The position numbers and the translations under genes are program-made. Shown here one piece after another: positions 26,034-34,776 of a stretch of DNA of 64,000 bases. Position 1 is the first letter of the stretch, and each line of letters opens with the position of its first letter. This DNA comes from JBLMZI01 sp050258755. GTDB lineage: Bacteria > Bacillota > Syntrophomonadia > Syntrophomonadales > DTU052. The stretch is from assembly GCA_050258755.1 (NCBI GenBank), contig JBLMZI010000002.1, positions 186,001 to 250,000 on the forward strand. Reading direction: 5' to 3'. The notes beneath the pieces were generated by a model. That model made no database searches and was not told the origin of the DNA. It saw nothing but the letters and a program-made list of their open reading frames with translations.

Positions 26034-28064
26034 CTACCTGGGCCGGCCGCGGCCACGTTTGCTGCTTCCTGCGCTGCCCGGCTTGACCTGCGGCTTCGGC
26101 GGCACACCGGAAACTTCTTTAATCATATCGCGGAGACGGGCCGCCTTCTCAAAATCAAGATCGGCCGAGGCCTTCTTCATGTCGTTTTCCAATTCTTTCA
26201 CCAAGCGCCGCTTCTCATCCTTCGGCAAATCTGTAAACAGCGGCGCATATACCGCCTTATCCTCGGCTACGGTAGCCTCGACCCGATCCCGAATCGCCTT
26301 GACGATCGTGGCCGGCGTAATGCCGTGGGCTTCGTTATAAGCCATCTGAATTCCCCGGCGACGGTTCGTTTCGTCGATCGCGCTCCGCATCGACGGCGTC
26401 ATTCGATCGGCAAACATCATGACCCGGCCATCGACGTTGCGCGCCGCCCGCCCGATGGTCTGAATCAGCGAACGTTCGGAGCGCAGAAATCCTTCCTTGT
26501 CCGCATCCAGGATCGCGACCAGACTGACTTCCGGCAGGTCCAGGCCCTCGCGCAGCAGGTTAATGCCAATCAGCACGTCGAATTCTCCAAGCCGCAGGTC
26601 ACGCAGGATGTCCAGCCGTTCCAGCGCTTCGACATCGGCATGCATGTATCGAACCCGTATTCCGGCCTTATCGAAATACTCGGTCAGGTCTTCGGCCATT
26701 CGCTTGGTTAAGGTGGTCACCAATATCCGCTGCCCCCGGGCAACGGTTTGCCGGATCGCTTCCATCAGCACGTCAATCTGGTTCTCGGTCGGCAGCAGCT
26801 CGATTTCCGGATCCACTAAACCGGTCGGTCGGATCAACTGTTCGGCCGGCTGCCCGCTGTGCTGAAGTTCGTACTGACCCGGAGTCGCGCTGGTACAGAT
26901 CATCTGCTTGATCCGTTCTTCAAATTCAGGAAATTTGAGTGGGCGGTTATCGAGCGCGGACGGGAGCCGGAAGCCAAAATCGATCAATACCTCTTTACGG
27001 GCCCGGTCACCTTCGTACATGCCGCGTACCTGCGGCAGGGTCACGTGCGACTCGTCCACAATCATGAGAAAGTCGTCCGGGAAGAAGTCCAGCAGGGTGT
27101 AGGGCGACGCGCCCGGCTCCCGACCGGTAATATAGCGGCTGTAGTTTTCAATGCCCTTGCAGTAGCCAATTTCCCGGATCATTTCCAGGTCATACCGGGT
27201 CCGCTGCTCGATTCGCTGGGCTTCCAGCAAACGCTCAGCGGATTTGAATCTGCGAACCTGCTCGGCCATTTCGGCCTCAATCTCTCCCGCCGCCGCCAGC
27301 ATCCGCTCCCGGGTCGTGATGTAATGCGAACCCGGGTAGATAAATTCGTGACTGCGGCGGCCATGAATCTCCCCGGTCACCGGGTTGAACTCCACCAACC
27401 GCTCAACTTCGTCGCCGAAAAATTCCACCCGGATCGCGCTATCGCCCGACTGCACCGGGAAGACCTCGACAATATCCCCGCGAGCCCGAAACCGGCCGCG
27501 CGCGAAATCAGTTTCGTTGCGCTGGTATTGGCGCTCCACCAGGGCCCGCATAAACTGGTCCCGGGAAAGCTGCATCCCTGGCCGAAGCGAAATCACCATC
27601 CCGGAATAATCCTCTGGGGAACCCAGACCGTAAATGCAGGACACACTGGCCACGATGATCACGTCCCTGCGCTCAAAAAGCACTGCGGTCGCGGAGTGAC
27701 GCAGTTTATCGATCTCATCATTGGTCGAGGAGTCTTTTTCAATGTAGGTATCGCTCTGGGGTACATAGGCTTCAGGCTGGTAGTAGTCATAATAACTGAT
27801 GAAGAATTCCACCGCATTTTCCGGGAAGAATTCCTTAAACTCGGAGTAAAGCTGCCCGGCCAGGGTCTTGTTGTGGGCAAGGATCAGCGCGGGACGCTGC
27901 ACCGCCTGAATTACCTGGGCCATGGTGTAGGTTTTGCCGGAACCGGTGACGCCGAGCAGGGTTTGTAGGCGGCGGCCTTCGTGCAGCCCGCGCACCAACT
28001 GTTCGATCGCTTGCGGCTGATCGCCGGTCGGCTGATATTCTGACCGTAAACGAAATTGGTTCAT
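26034..28064 (-). CDS. uvrB: Excinuclease ABC subunit B
   Basis: DEAD-like helicase-fold ATPase that takes damaged DNA from UvrA and recruits UvrC, 676 aa. Seen: Walker A LLGVTGSGKTYTMAQ, the beta-hairpin region FFISYYDYYQPEAYVP, DESHVTLPQ, QTIGRAARN, and a C-terminal UVR motif (FEKAARLRDMIKEV). ATG at 28064 with GGAGG five bases upstream; a TTG four codons earlier overlaps the ribosome site. Its 3' end has a basic tail (SSKRGRGRPR). It lies about 10 kb of genes away from uvrC with uvrA between. Confidence 0.97.
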   Translation of the reverse strand: MNQFRLRSEYQPTGDQPQAIEQLVRGLHEGRRLQTLLGVTGSGKTYTMAQVIQAVQRPALILAHNKTLAGQLYSEFKEFFPENAVEFFISYYDYYQPEAYVPQSDTYIEKDSSTNDEIDKLRHSATAVLFERRDVIIVASVSCIYGLGSPEDYSGMVISLRPGMQLSRDQFMRALVERQYQRNETDFARGRFRARGDIVEVFPVQSGDSAIRVEFFGDEVERLVEFNPVTGEIHGRRSHEFIYPGSHYITTRERMLAAAGEIEAEMAEQVRRFKSAERLLEAQRIEQRTRYDLEMIREIGYCKGIENYSRYITGREPGASPYTLLDFFPDDFLMIVDESHVTLPQVRGMYEGDRARKEVLIDFGFRLPSALDNRPLKFPEFEERIKQMICTSATPGQYELQHSGQPAEQLIRPTGLVDPEIELLPTENQIDVLMEAIRQTVARGQRILVTTLTKRMAEDLTEYFDKAGIRVRYMHADVEALERLDILRDLRLGEFDVLIGINLLREGLDLPEVSLVAILDADKEGFLRSERSLIQTIGRAARNVDGRVMMFADRMTPSMRSAIDETNRRRGIQMAYNEAHGITPATIVKAIRDRVEATVAEDKAVYAPLFTDLPKDEKRRLVKELENDMKKASADLDFEKAARLRDMIKEVSGVPPKPQVKPGSAGSSKRGRGRPR

Positions 28065-28136
28065 AACATCCTCCAAAACGCGATACTCACATTATACCGC
28101 ATTTCGAAGACGGCAAACATATGTTCGTTCTTTTTC

Positions 28137-29249
28137 TTACCCCGGTGTGGTTTCGCGCCGGATCTGCCTGAACGGTACTGGCTTGAGTCCGAGAATCTCG
28201 CGCAGCAGCTCCTCCCGCCGGGCATCCACCCGGTCAAACATCATCGCCGGCGTGTACTGGCGGCTTAAGATCCGTTCGGTCCGCCGTGCCAATCCCAGCG
28301 CGCGCACAGCCTCGCTGACCGCTCGTTCCTGTTCCCCTGAGGCCGCGGCGGTGCCCGCTTCGCCGCCTGCGCCGGCCGGCGTTCGTTCGGGTTCCTCGAT
28401 CAGACAGCCCTTGAGGTCGATTACCCGGTCCTGTCTGCGTTCCTTCAGCCCGGCCGCATTGGCATCAATCAGCGCAACCTGCAGGGTATCGATAATGACC
28501 ATTTCCAGGTCATCCGGATCCAACCCGCTGTGGTAGTAACTGACCTGGTGACCGCGGTTCAGCGCCTCCTGCGCAACTGTCTGCATCAGCCACGATTTCC
28601 CCGCCGCCGGCGGTCCGTGCAGCAGGAAACGCCGGCAGGAGCCGGTCAGTTCCTCGAAATAGTCCACAACCCCTTCCGCCGTAACCGCACTGGCGAAATA
28701 GTGCATCTCCCTCTCCTGCCAGCCCAATATCTCGGACGCGAGCCGGCGGGAAACGTTCTGCAGTTTTTCCGGATTCAAGCGGGCGGCGGCATGTTCCCGG
28801 TCCCGGTTGATCATCGCCGCTTCCAGGGTTGTGCTGGCATCCTCCAGCCGTTTCTCCAGTTCCTCAGCCATCGCGTCCAGTTCCGTGCGATTCGCGGTCA
28901 GTTCGGCCAAGTCTCCGAAAGCCATCATATTGACCGAGATCACCCGGGTATGCGCCGGCAGCTCTTCCGGCTCGAGCGCAAGCTTACCATTGACCAGTGC
29001 GGTTTTTAATTGGGGAAAAAACGCCCCTTCCAGGCAGGCGGGATCCAATGGCGAAGGCCAAAACTGCACCGAATAGCCCCGGTCAATCATGGCCAATCCG
29101 GTGTTCTTCATCAGGGTGGATTTTCCGGTTCCCGGCGGACCGGCAAGCACAATCAACCGCTCGACCCGGTTCAGGATCGAGGCCAGATAGGAACAACGGC
29201 CCCGTGCCGTGTACCCGCTGATAAAAACATACTCGACCGACTGGTTCAA
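28137..29249 (-). CDS. Tandem P-loop ATPase (PRK06851-like)
   Basis: A 370 aa protein with two P-loop domains in a row: GPPGTGKSTL near residue 37 and GPPAAGKSWL near 205. Each is followed by similar strand-helix sequence (YSVQFWPSPLDPACLEG and HQVSYYHSGLDPDDLEM), which points to an internal duplication. This matches a widespread but uncharacterised Firmicutes family. TTG at 29249 with GGGTG upstream. It stands between the uvr genes and the minJ-like gene; no role can be inferred from that. Confidence 0.75.
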   Translation of the reverse strand: MNQSVEYVFISGYTARGRCSYLASILNRVERLIVLAGPPGTGKSTLMKNTGLAMIDRGYSVQFWPSPLDPACLEGAFFPQLKTALVNGKLALEPEELPAHTRVISVNMMAFGDLAELTANRTELDAMAEELEKRLEDASTTLEAAMINRDREHAAARLNPEKLQNVSRRLASEILGWQEREMHYFASAVTAEGVVDYFEELTGSCRRFLLHGPPAAGKSWLMQTVAQEALNRGHQVSYYHSGLDPDDLEMVIIDTLQVALIDANAAGLKERRQDRVIDLKGCLIEEPERTPAGAGGEAGTAAASGEQERAVSEAVRALGLARRTERILSRQYTPAMMFDRVDARREELLREILGLKPVPFRQIRRETTPG

Positions 29250-29304
29250 ACCCCATCACCCTTTCCCAGATCAAGATATGGAAATGGTGAACAGAACGTG
29301 AACA

Positions 29305-30516
29305 CTAAGGGAGGATTTTTCTTCCCTGCAGCAGCTTTGAAAGGAGCAGTGCGGCGAATCCGGAAGTTCCGGCAGGAATCACGTGGCGCGGCGGAATCAG
29401 AATTAAGCCATGTGGTTGATTGGGCCGTTTCGCAAGAAAAACAAAACAATCCTGGCCGCTGCGCCGCAGTCCGAGCCGGCTGCCGGCCCAATCCGAGCGC
29501 AGACGTTCGGCGAGTTCGTCGGCATCAGAAACCGCAATGCCATTGACGGTCAGGATGACATCCGAGCGCCGTATTCCCGCGGCTTCGGAGACTGACCCCC
29601 GCTCCACATCCAGTACCATTACGCCGTGCCCGTCATGAATGTAAAGCGGCGGCCGGCTTTCCTCCCGCCAACGGTTCAGCGCGATCACTGCCTCGTGCCC
29701 GAGCGGACCAAACATGGCCGCTGCGAGCTGCGCCATCGGATGGCGCGTGCCAGCCAGCGCCAGAGCCATCAGGAGCAGACTGTACAAGCCCAGAAAGACG
29801 GCTGAATGGCGGGATTGCACCACCGGATCGGTGGTAGACGTCGTTTCGCCATAGCCCAATAGAGCCACAAACGGCAGCAGCATCCTGCCGACCTCCTGTT
29901 CACCGAACGAACGCCCCAGCAGCGGCCACCAGGTCTCCGAGCCGAGCGACATCCCGCTCACATTCCCGCTCATCAGCGCGATTAACGGAATCGGCCAGAA
30001 TCGTTGCAGGTTGAAACCGCCGATCGTTCCAGCCGGATGCCTGAGATAGACTGGAACCGGATCGATTCCGCCTGTGAAGAAGATCAAGACCGCTTCCACC
30101 ATGTGCAGAATCGCGACTAGTGCCATGAGCTGTGAAACATCGATCACCGGATAATTGAAAACCAGATGGGTCAAAGAAAGGAGTCCGCCCGCGTAGGCTA
30201 CGCAGATAAACCGGGCCTGAGTACACGCCAGCAGCAGTGCCAGCACAAAAAGGTATCCCATTCCGACTGAAGCCAGATCAACGCCAAACAGCATCAGCAT
30301 GATACTGCCGATCAAGCCGCCGGCGATGCCCGCAGCCGTGGAAATAAGGGTTGCACGAAACACGGCCGGGACCGCGTCCCGGGTGCCCGCCGCCGTATAT
30401 ACCCGCCAGTACAGCCAGGCAATAAGCAGGACGACAGGGATAAGCACCCCGCGTCCTGCAATCGCTTCAAGAAAGGTTTTACCTGCCGAAACCAGGAATG
30501 GATAGGCCGTTTCCAA
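29305..30516 (-). CDS. Membrane PDZ-domain protein, MinJ-like
   Basis: A 403 aa protein with some eight or more hydrophobic segments between residues 20 and 290, followed by a PDZ domain (VMVLDVERGSVSEAAGIRRSDVIL in part, core GSVSEAAGIRRSDVIL) and a short hydrophobic end. In Bacillus MinJ (YvjD) has the same layout, links MinD to DivIVA, and lies near ftsEX and the CtpB protease gene, as here. TTG at 30516 with CGGGGGG upstream, 17 bp after ctpA. The Min role is inferred from layout and neighbours; minCD are not in view. Confidence 0.7.
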   Translation of the reverse strand: METAYPFLVSAGKTFLEAIAGRGVLIPVVLLIAWLYWRVYTAAGTRDAVPAVFRATLISTAAGIAGGLIGSIMLMLFGVDLASVGMGYLFVLALLLACTQARFICVAYAGGLLSLTHLVFNYPVIDVSQLMALVAILHMVEAVLIFFTGGIDPVPVYLRHPAGTIGGFNLQRFWPIPLIALMSGNVSGMSLGSETWWPLLGRSFGEQEVGRMLLPFVALLGYGETTSTTDPVVQSRHSAVFLGLYSLLLMALALAGTRHPMAQLAAAMFGPLGHEAVIALNRWREESRPPLYIHDGHGVMVLDVERGSVSEAAGIRRSDVILTVNGIAVSDADELAERLRSDWAGSRLGLRRSGQDCFVFLAKRPNQPHGLILIPPRHVIPAGTSGFAALLLSKLLQGRKILP

Positions 30517-30533
30517 GAGTGTCCCCCCGAGCG

Positions 30534-31685
30534 TTATCGATCGGCGAGCTTTTCTTCGAGCAATAAAACGGCTTTTTCCATCTGAAGGTCTGTTTTGCCG
30601 TCCGGCGGATTGTGTACCGTATATGCCGGTGCGATACCGATTTTATTAATATCAGCACCACTCGGCGTGGTGTATTTGTTGGTCGTCAGTTTCAGATAAC
30701 TGCCGCCGGCCAGCGGGATGATCGTCTGCACCAAACCTTTGCCAAAGGTCTTTTCCCCGACCAGAATGGCTGCGTTGTTATCTTTGAGCGCGCCGGCCAG
30801 GATTTCAGACGCACTGGCGCTGCCCCCGTTCACCAGAATGATGATCGGCATGTCGATCCCCGGCGCCGAAGCCACGTCCGCCTCAACAGGCCCTTTGCGG
30901 TCCGCGACCTTTACAATGGTCCCTTTCGCCAGCACAACATCGGCAATCTTGAGCGCGGCTTCGAAATCGCCCCCGGGGTCATCCCGCAGGTCCAAAATCA
31001 GCGCTTCAGCATCGCGGTTGATCAACCCATTCAAATGATTCACAAATTCCTGGGCCGATTTATTCGTAAACTGGGTAATCTGAAGGTACCCGATGTTCTT
31101 GTGGCCCTTCACCAGATGTGAGTCCACTGATGGTACATTGATATTGCGCCGAATCAATCGGTATTCCTTTTCCGTCTTGTTCGCTTCCCGATAGATGGTC
31201 AGCCGCACGGGGGTGCCGCTTTTCCCACGGATCAACTGCTGGGCCTGATCGACATTCATCCCTTTGGTCGATTCCCCGTTGATTTTAATGATCAGATCCC
31301 CTGACTTAATCCCGGCTTCCGAGGCAGGGGTGTGTTTAATCGGTGCTACAACCCGCAGGGAACCGTCTTTCTCGGCGCCAAACACCATGCCGACCCCACT
31401 GAAGCTGCCTTCCACCCGAACCCGGAGATCCTCATACTCTGTTTTTGAAAGGTAGGTTGAATACGGATCCTCCAAGGCCTCCACCATGCCGCGGGTCGCC
31501 CCTTCGATCAGTTTTGCGTTTGAAATCGGGTGCAAAGCCTTGTTTTTCACGTAAAGATAGGTCAGCGCAAAGCTCCTGACCGGGGTTCCATTGACCAGAA
31601 CCAGGTAGATGCATACAGCCGCCACGGCCATGCCGAAAACGGCAAACAGGTTGATGAGAAAACGGCCAAATGAATGATGGGTCAA
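30534..31685 (-). CDS. S41-family carboxy-terminal processing protease (CtpA/CtpB)
   Basis: Periplasm-facing serine protease. Residues about 8-32 form a signal anchor (LFAVFGMAVAAVCIYLVL). A PDZ domain follows (GSFSGVGMVFG, SEAGIKSGDLIIKINGES), then the S41 core: ILDLRDDPGGDFEAAL, VNGGSASASEILAGAL with the nucleophile Ser, and GEKTFGKGLVQT with the Lys. I prefer the TTG at 31685 (383 aa) because AAGGTG is five bases upstream; a GTG at 31724 would add 13 residues with only a weak site. Neighbours are the MinJ-like and EnvC-like genes. Confidence 0.92.
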   Translation of the reverse strand: MTHHSFGRFLINLFAVFGMAVAAVCIYLVLVNGTPVRSFALTYLYVKNKALHPISNAKLIEGATRGMVEALEDPYSTYLSKTEYEDLRVRVEGSFSGVGMVFGAEKDGSLRVVAPIKHTPASEAGIKSGDLIIKINGESTKGMNVDQAQQLIRGKSGTPVRLTIYREANKTEKEYRLIRRNINVPSVDSHLVKGHKNIGYLQITQFTNKSAQEFVNHLNGLINRDAEALILDLRDDPGGDFEAALKIADVVLAKGTIVKVADRKGPVEADVASAPGIDMPIIILVNGGSASASEILAGALKDNNAAILVGEKTFGKGLVQTIIPLAGGSYLKLTTNKYTTPSGADINKIGIAPAYTVHNPPDGKTDLQMEKAVLLLEEKLADR

Positions 31686-31951
31686 TACTTCACCTTCAAT
31701 CCGGAACGAACCAATCCGCTGCACCGGTGGCGCCTACGGTGAGAATCCGTAACCAATGTATGTTCGCAAGTCTTTTAATATGTTACCCCAAGCCCGGGCC
31801 GAAGAGCAAACAAGCCCACTTACGGGCAAACTCCAATCCAACGATTTCTTAGCAGGCATCATAGATATCAACACCGACATACTTCCACTCCTTACTCGCG
31901 CAATGCAACGAAGTGGAATATACAGCATCGAAGTGTGTCCCTTATCCTTAA
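31686..31951. other. AT-rich intergenic segment between envC-like and ctpA genes
   Basis: This 266-bp gap is clearly richer in A and T than its neighbours. It begins right after the envC-like stop with the 23-bp repeat and has short open frames on both strands (31756-31959 plus, 31734-31955 minus) that match nothing I recognise. It may be a remnant of a small mobile element. No clear ctpA promoter was found in it. Confidence 0.4.
31928..31950. repeat. 23-bp dispersed repeat, copy 2
   Basis: It differs from the copy at 23870-23892 by one base (AAGTGTGTCCCTT in place of AAGGGTGTCCCTT), which weakens the small hairpin. Like copy 1 it starts within a few bases of the stop codon of the upstream gene. 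Confidence 0.6.
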
Positions 31952-33085
31952 TCATCTGACGTAAGCCGTGGGGTTGACCGGTGTCCCGTTCCGGCGCACT
32001 TCAAAATGCAGGTGTGGCCCGGTGCTCCAGCCCGTGGAACCCACCTTCCCAATCCGGTCCCCTTTCAGTACATTGGCGCCTTTCGCAGCTACAAACGCCG
32101 ACTGGTGCGCATACAGGGTCGAAATCCCCGCACCATGGTCGATGATGATTACATTTCCGTACCCGCTCATGGTCCCGCGGTAAATCACCTTGCCGGAGTC
32201 GGCAGCGAGGATCGGCGTACCGGATTTCGCCGGAATATCAATGCCGGTGTGCAGCCGGCGCTGGTGCAGAATCGGGTGGATGCGCCAACCGTACGGTGAG
32301 GAAATCCGGTGGTAGCCTGGAACCGGCCATGCGTAAATCCCGGTACCCAGGGCCTTGCCACTGCTTCCCTGCAGCTTACGGATGATACTTTCCAAAGCGT
32401 GCGATTCTTGCTCCAACTCGTTCATCGCCCGCTCATATTGTTTGCGGTCAGTTTGAATCTTGGCCAGGGCGTTTTCCCTGGCCTTGCTGGTCCGTTCCAG
32501 CTCCGCCTGCTTGTCCTCAGTGGCCGCTTTGGTGGCCTGCAGGTCATTATAATTTTTCTGCAGCTGGTTTTTCTTCTGCTCCAGCGCGGTGCGCTCGGCA
32601 GCGATTTCGTCGAGTAAGTCCTTGTCCTGCTGGACGATGGACAGCAGATAATCCCATCTGCCAAGAAATTCAGAAAAACTGGACGAGTTGAGCAGCACTT
32701 CCAGATAGCTCACCCCCCCGACTTCGTAGTATCGGGAAAGCCGTTCGTTGAGCACCGCCGTGCGTTGATCCAGATGCTGCTGCTTGGTCTGAATATCCTT
32801 GCGGGTCAGGTTGATGTTCAACTGCACCACGCCCGATTTCTTCTGCAGAACCCTGATTTCCTGTTCTTTGACATCGATCTGGTTCTGCAGCCGGCGGATT
32901 TCACCCAGTACGCCCCGCTCCGCCTTCTTGGTAGCGGAAACCTTATTGCGCAAGGCGTCCAGCTGCTTCTGCATGGCATTATACTGGGCCTGGGTGTCGG
33001 AAAGTTGATCCGCCTGGAGAACCGGCGCGAAACTGACGGTCAAGAATATAGAAAGCAGAAATGCTGTGATAACACGCTTGATCAT
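31952..33085 (-). CDS. EnvC-like murein hydrolase activator / M23 peptidase
   Basis: Secreted cell-wall protein of 377 aa: a signal peptide (residues 1-25, LLSIFLTVSFAPVLQA), a long coiled coil (about 28-240, rich in Gln, Lys, Glu and Leu), and a C-terminal LytM/M23 domain. The zinc ligands are present (HTGID and HLHFE, with YAHQS), so it may be an active endopeptidase, unlike E. coli EnvC whose domain is degenerate. ATG at 33085. It follows ftsX by 33 bp; FtsEX-type complexes control such coiled-coil hydrolases across the membrane, which fits the order here. Confidence 0.9.
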   Translation of the reverse strand: MIKRVITAFLLSIFLTVSFAPVLQADQLSDTQAQYNAMQKQLDALRNKVSATKKAERGVLGEIRRLQNQIDVKEQEIRVLQKKSGVVQLNINLTRKDIQTKQQHLDQRTAVLNERLSRYYEVGGVSYLEVLLNSSSFSEFLGRWDYLLSIVQQDKDLLDEIAAERTALEQKKNQLQKNYNDLQATKAATEDKQAELERTSKARENALAKIQTDRKQYERAMNELEQESHALESIIRKLQGSSGKALGTGIYAWPVPGYHRISSPYGWRIHPILHQRRLHTGIDIPAKSGTPILAADSGKVIYRGTMSGYGNVIIIDHGAGISTLYAHQSAFVAAKGANVLKGDRIGKVGSTGWSTGPHLHFEVRRNGTPVNPTAYVR

Positions 33086-33118
33086 AAATCCTCCCCAGGG
33101 TCCTAACGGATAGGGACG

Positions 33119-34012
33119 CTATACGTCCAGGTATTTGTTCACCGAAAGGAAGGTTCCCGCAATGCCGATCCCCGCACCAAGCCCGAGCAGCGCCAGGTAC
33201 AGATTGGCCAGGGTATTCTGGCTGGTGACCAGCGGGATAAAGGCCATCGCGTTTTCCACATTGTCCAGCAGATAATAATAGCCAAAGTACAACATGGTTA
33301 CCGCGAAAACGGTACCCAGGACCGCTAAAAAGATCCCTTCCAGGAAAAACGGCATACGGATAAACCAATTGGTCGCGCCGACCAGCTTCATGATATAAAT
33401 CTCCTTGCGGCGCGAGAAAATCGTGAGCCGAATGGTCGTTGCCACGAGAAACACCGCAGCAACAGCGAGGAAGGTCACGGTAAAAACGCTGATAATCTTG
33501 ATCCAGCCGGTCACCTTGAACAGCTTCTTAACCACTTCCTGACCGTACCGGATTTTCTCAATCCCTGGCATCGCCTGAACCCGCTCGGCCAGTTTGTCCA
33601 CTGTTTTTGGATCGTTGGCTTTGATCCGCAGGGCATTGGGCAGCGGGTTGGTGTCCCCGAGGGTGGCGTTGAGCTGGTATTTACCCCGGCCGCCTAACTG
33701 GGATTGAAGGTCCGCCAGCGCTTCGTCCTTAGAAACAAAAACAATCGATCGAACATCCGACATCTTGGATAATCGGTCCTGTATTTCGGCTTCCTGGTAG
33801 GGCGAAAGATCCTTATCCAGAAAAGCGACAATTTCGATATCCGATTCGAGTTTGGTCATGATTTGCGTTGTGTTCAGGAAGATCAGCATCGCCATGCCGA
33901 GGATAAAGATGCAAACGGCAACGGTCGAGGCCGTGGCTATGCTCAGGATGCGGTTGCGGGACAGCGATGTGGACGCTTCATGAAAAAAATATCTGATGGT
34001 TCGAATCCTCAT
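33119..34012 (-). CDS. ftsX: Cell division protein FtsX
   Basis: Membrane half of the FtsEX ABC-like complex that controls peptidoglycan hydrolases. In 297 aa there is an N-terminal helix (IATASTVAVCIFILGMAMLI), an outer domain of about 120 residues, and three C-terminal helices (TVTFLAVAAVFLVATTI, FFLEGIFLAVLGTVFAVTML, LYLALLGLGAGIGIAGTFL). ATG at 34012 overlaps the ftsE stop as ATGA. The M23 hydrolase gene directly downstream is its likely partner. Confidence 0.95.
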   Translation of the reverse strand: MRIRTIRYFFHEASTSLSRNRILSIATASTVAVCIFILGMAMLIFLNTTQIMTKLESDIEIVAFLDKDLSPYQEAEIQDRLSKMSDVRSIVFVSKDEALADLQSQLGGRGKYQLNATLGDTNPLPNALRIKANDPKTVDKLAERVQAMPGIEKIRYGQEVVKKLFKVTGWIKIISVFTVTFLAVAAVFLVATTIRLTIFSRRKEIYIMKLVGATNWFIRMPFFLEGIFLAVLGTVFAVTMLYFGYYYLLDNVENAMAFIPLVTSQNTLANLYLALLGLGAGIGIAGTFLSVNKYLDV

Positions 34013-34689
34013 GCGCTGTATACCCCGGTATCATCGGAAACCAGCCGGCCGCGGTCCAAATAGATGACCCGTTTGCGAAGCTTTTTCACGATTTCCTGAG
34101 CATGGGTAGCCATAATGATGGTGGTTCCTTTTCGATTGATCTCCATTAATAACTCCATGATTTCCCATGAAGTGTCGATATCGAGGTTGCCGGTCGGTTC
34201 ATCGGCGATCACAATCAGCGGCCGGTTCACAATCGCCCGGGCGATTCCCACCCGCTGCTGTTCGCCGCCGGAAAGCTGGTTCGGAAAACAATCCTCTTTG
34301 CCCCTGAGGCCCACCATCGCAATCACTTCGTCGACCCGGGTTTTGATCTCAGCCGGTCCGGCTTCAAGCACCCGCATGGCAAACGCGACATTCTCGAAAA
34401 CCGTGCGGCGCTCCAAAAGCTTGAAATCCTGAAATACCACGCCGATATTTCGCCGCAGCATCGGTACATCCTTCATTTTCATCCGGATCACAGAGCGGGA
34501 AGCGACGAAAATCTGGCCCCGGGTCGGCAGTTCCTCGCGGAGCAGCAGCTTGATAAACGTCGATTTCCCGGCACCGCTTTGTCCCATCAAAAAAACAAAC
34601 TCTCCCCGGTCAATCTTCAGCGAAATGTCATTCAATGCCTTGACGCCATTCGAGTACACCTTGGACACGTTGTACATCTGAACTAACAT
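34009..34689 (-). CDS. ftsE: Cell division ATP-binding protein FtsE
   Basis: Cytoplasmic ATPase partner of FtsX, 226 aa. Seen: YSNGVKALNDIS, Walker A LMGQSGAGKSTFIKLL, the Q-loop in NIGVVFQDF, signature LSGGEQQRVGIARAI, Walker B LIVIADEPTGNLD and MATHAQE. The FtsE hallmark of a short, single-domain ATPase fits. ATG at 34689 with GGGGTGAG upstream. It is the first gene of ftsE-ftsX-envC-like, and 87 bp separate it from the transketolase genes. Confidence 0.96.
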   Translation of the reverse strand: MLVQMYNVSKVYSNGVKALNDISLKIDRGEFVFLMGQSGAGKSTFIKLLLREELPTRGQIFVASRSVIRMKMKDVPMLRRNIGVVFQDFKLLERRTVFENVAFAMRVLEAGPAEIKTRVDEVIAMVGLRGKEDCFPNQLSGGEQQRVGIARAIVNRPLIVIADEPTGNLDIDTSWEIMELLMEINRKGTTIIMATHAQEIVKKLRKRVIYLDRGRLVSDDTGVYSA

Positions 34690-34776
34690 ACGCGTTTCTC
34701 ACCCCAAATCTTACAAACCCATTGATAATAGGGCCTAAATCTATTCGTTGGTTCTACACCAGAAAACAGAATTCCT

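Noticed and set aside
26859..27968. Plus-strand open frame of 369 codons
   Set aside because: Antisense to uvrB, without family motifs or a ribosome site.
31734..31959. Short open frames on both strands in the AT-rich gap
   Set aside because: Neither has a convincing ribosome site nor a recognisable family; kept only as part of the possible mobile remnant.
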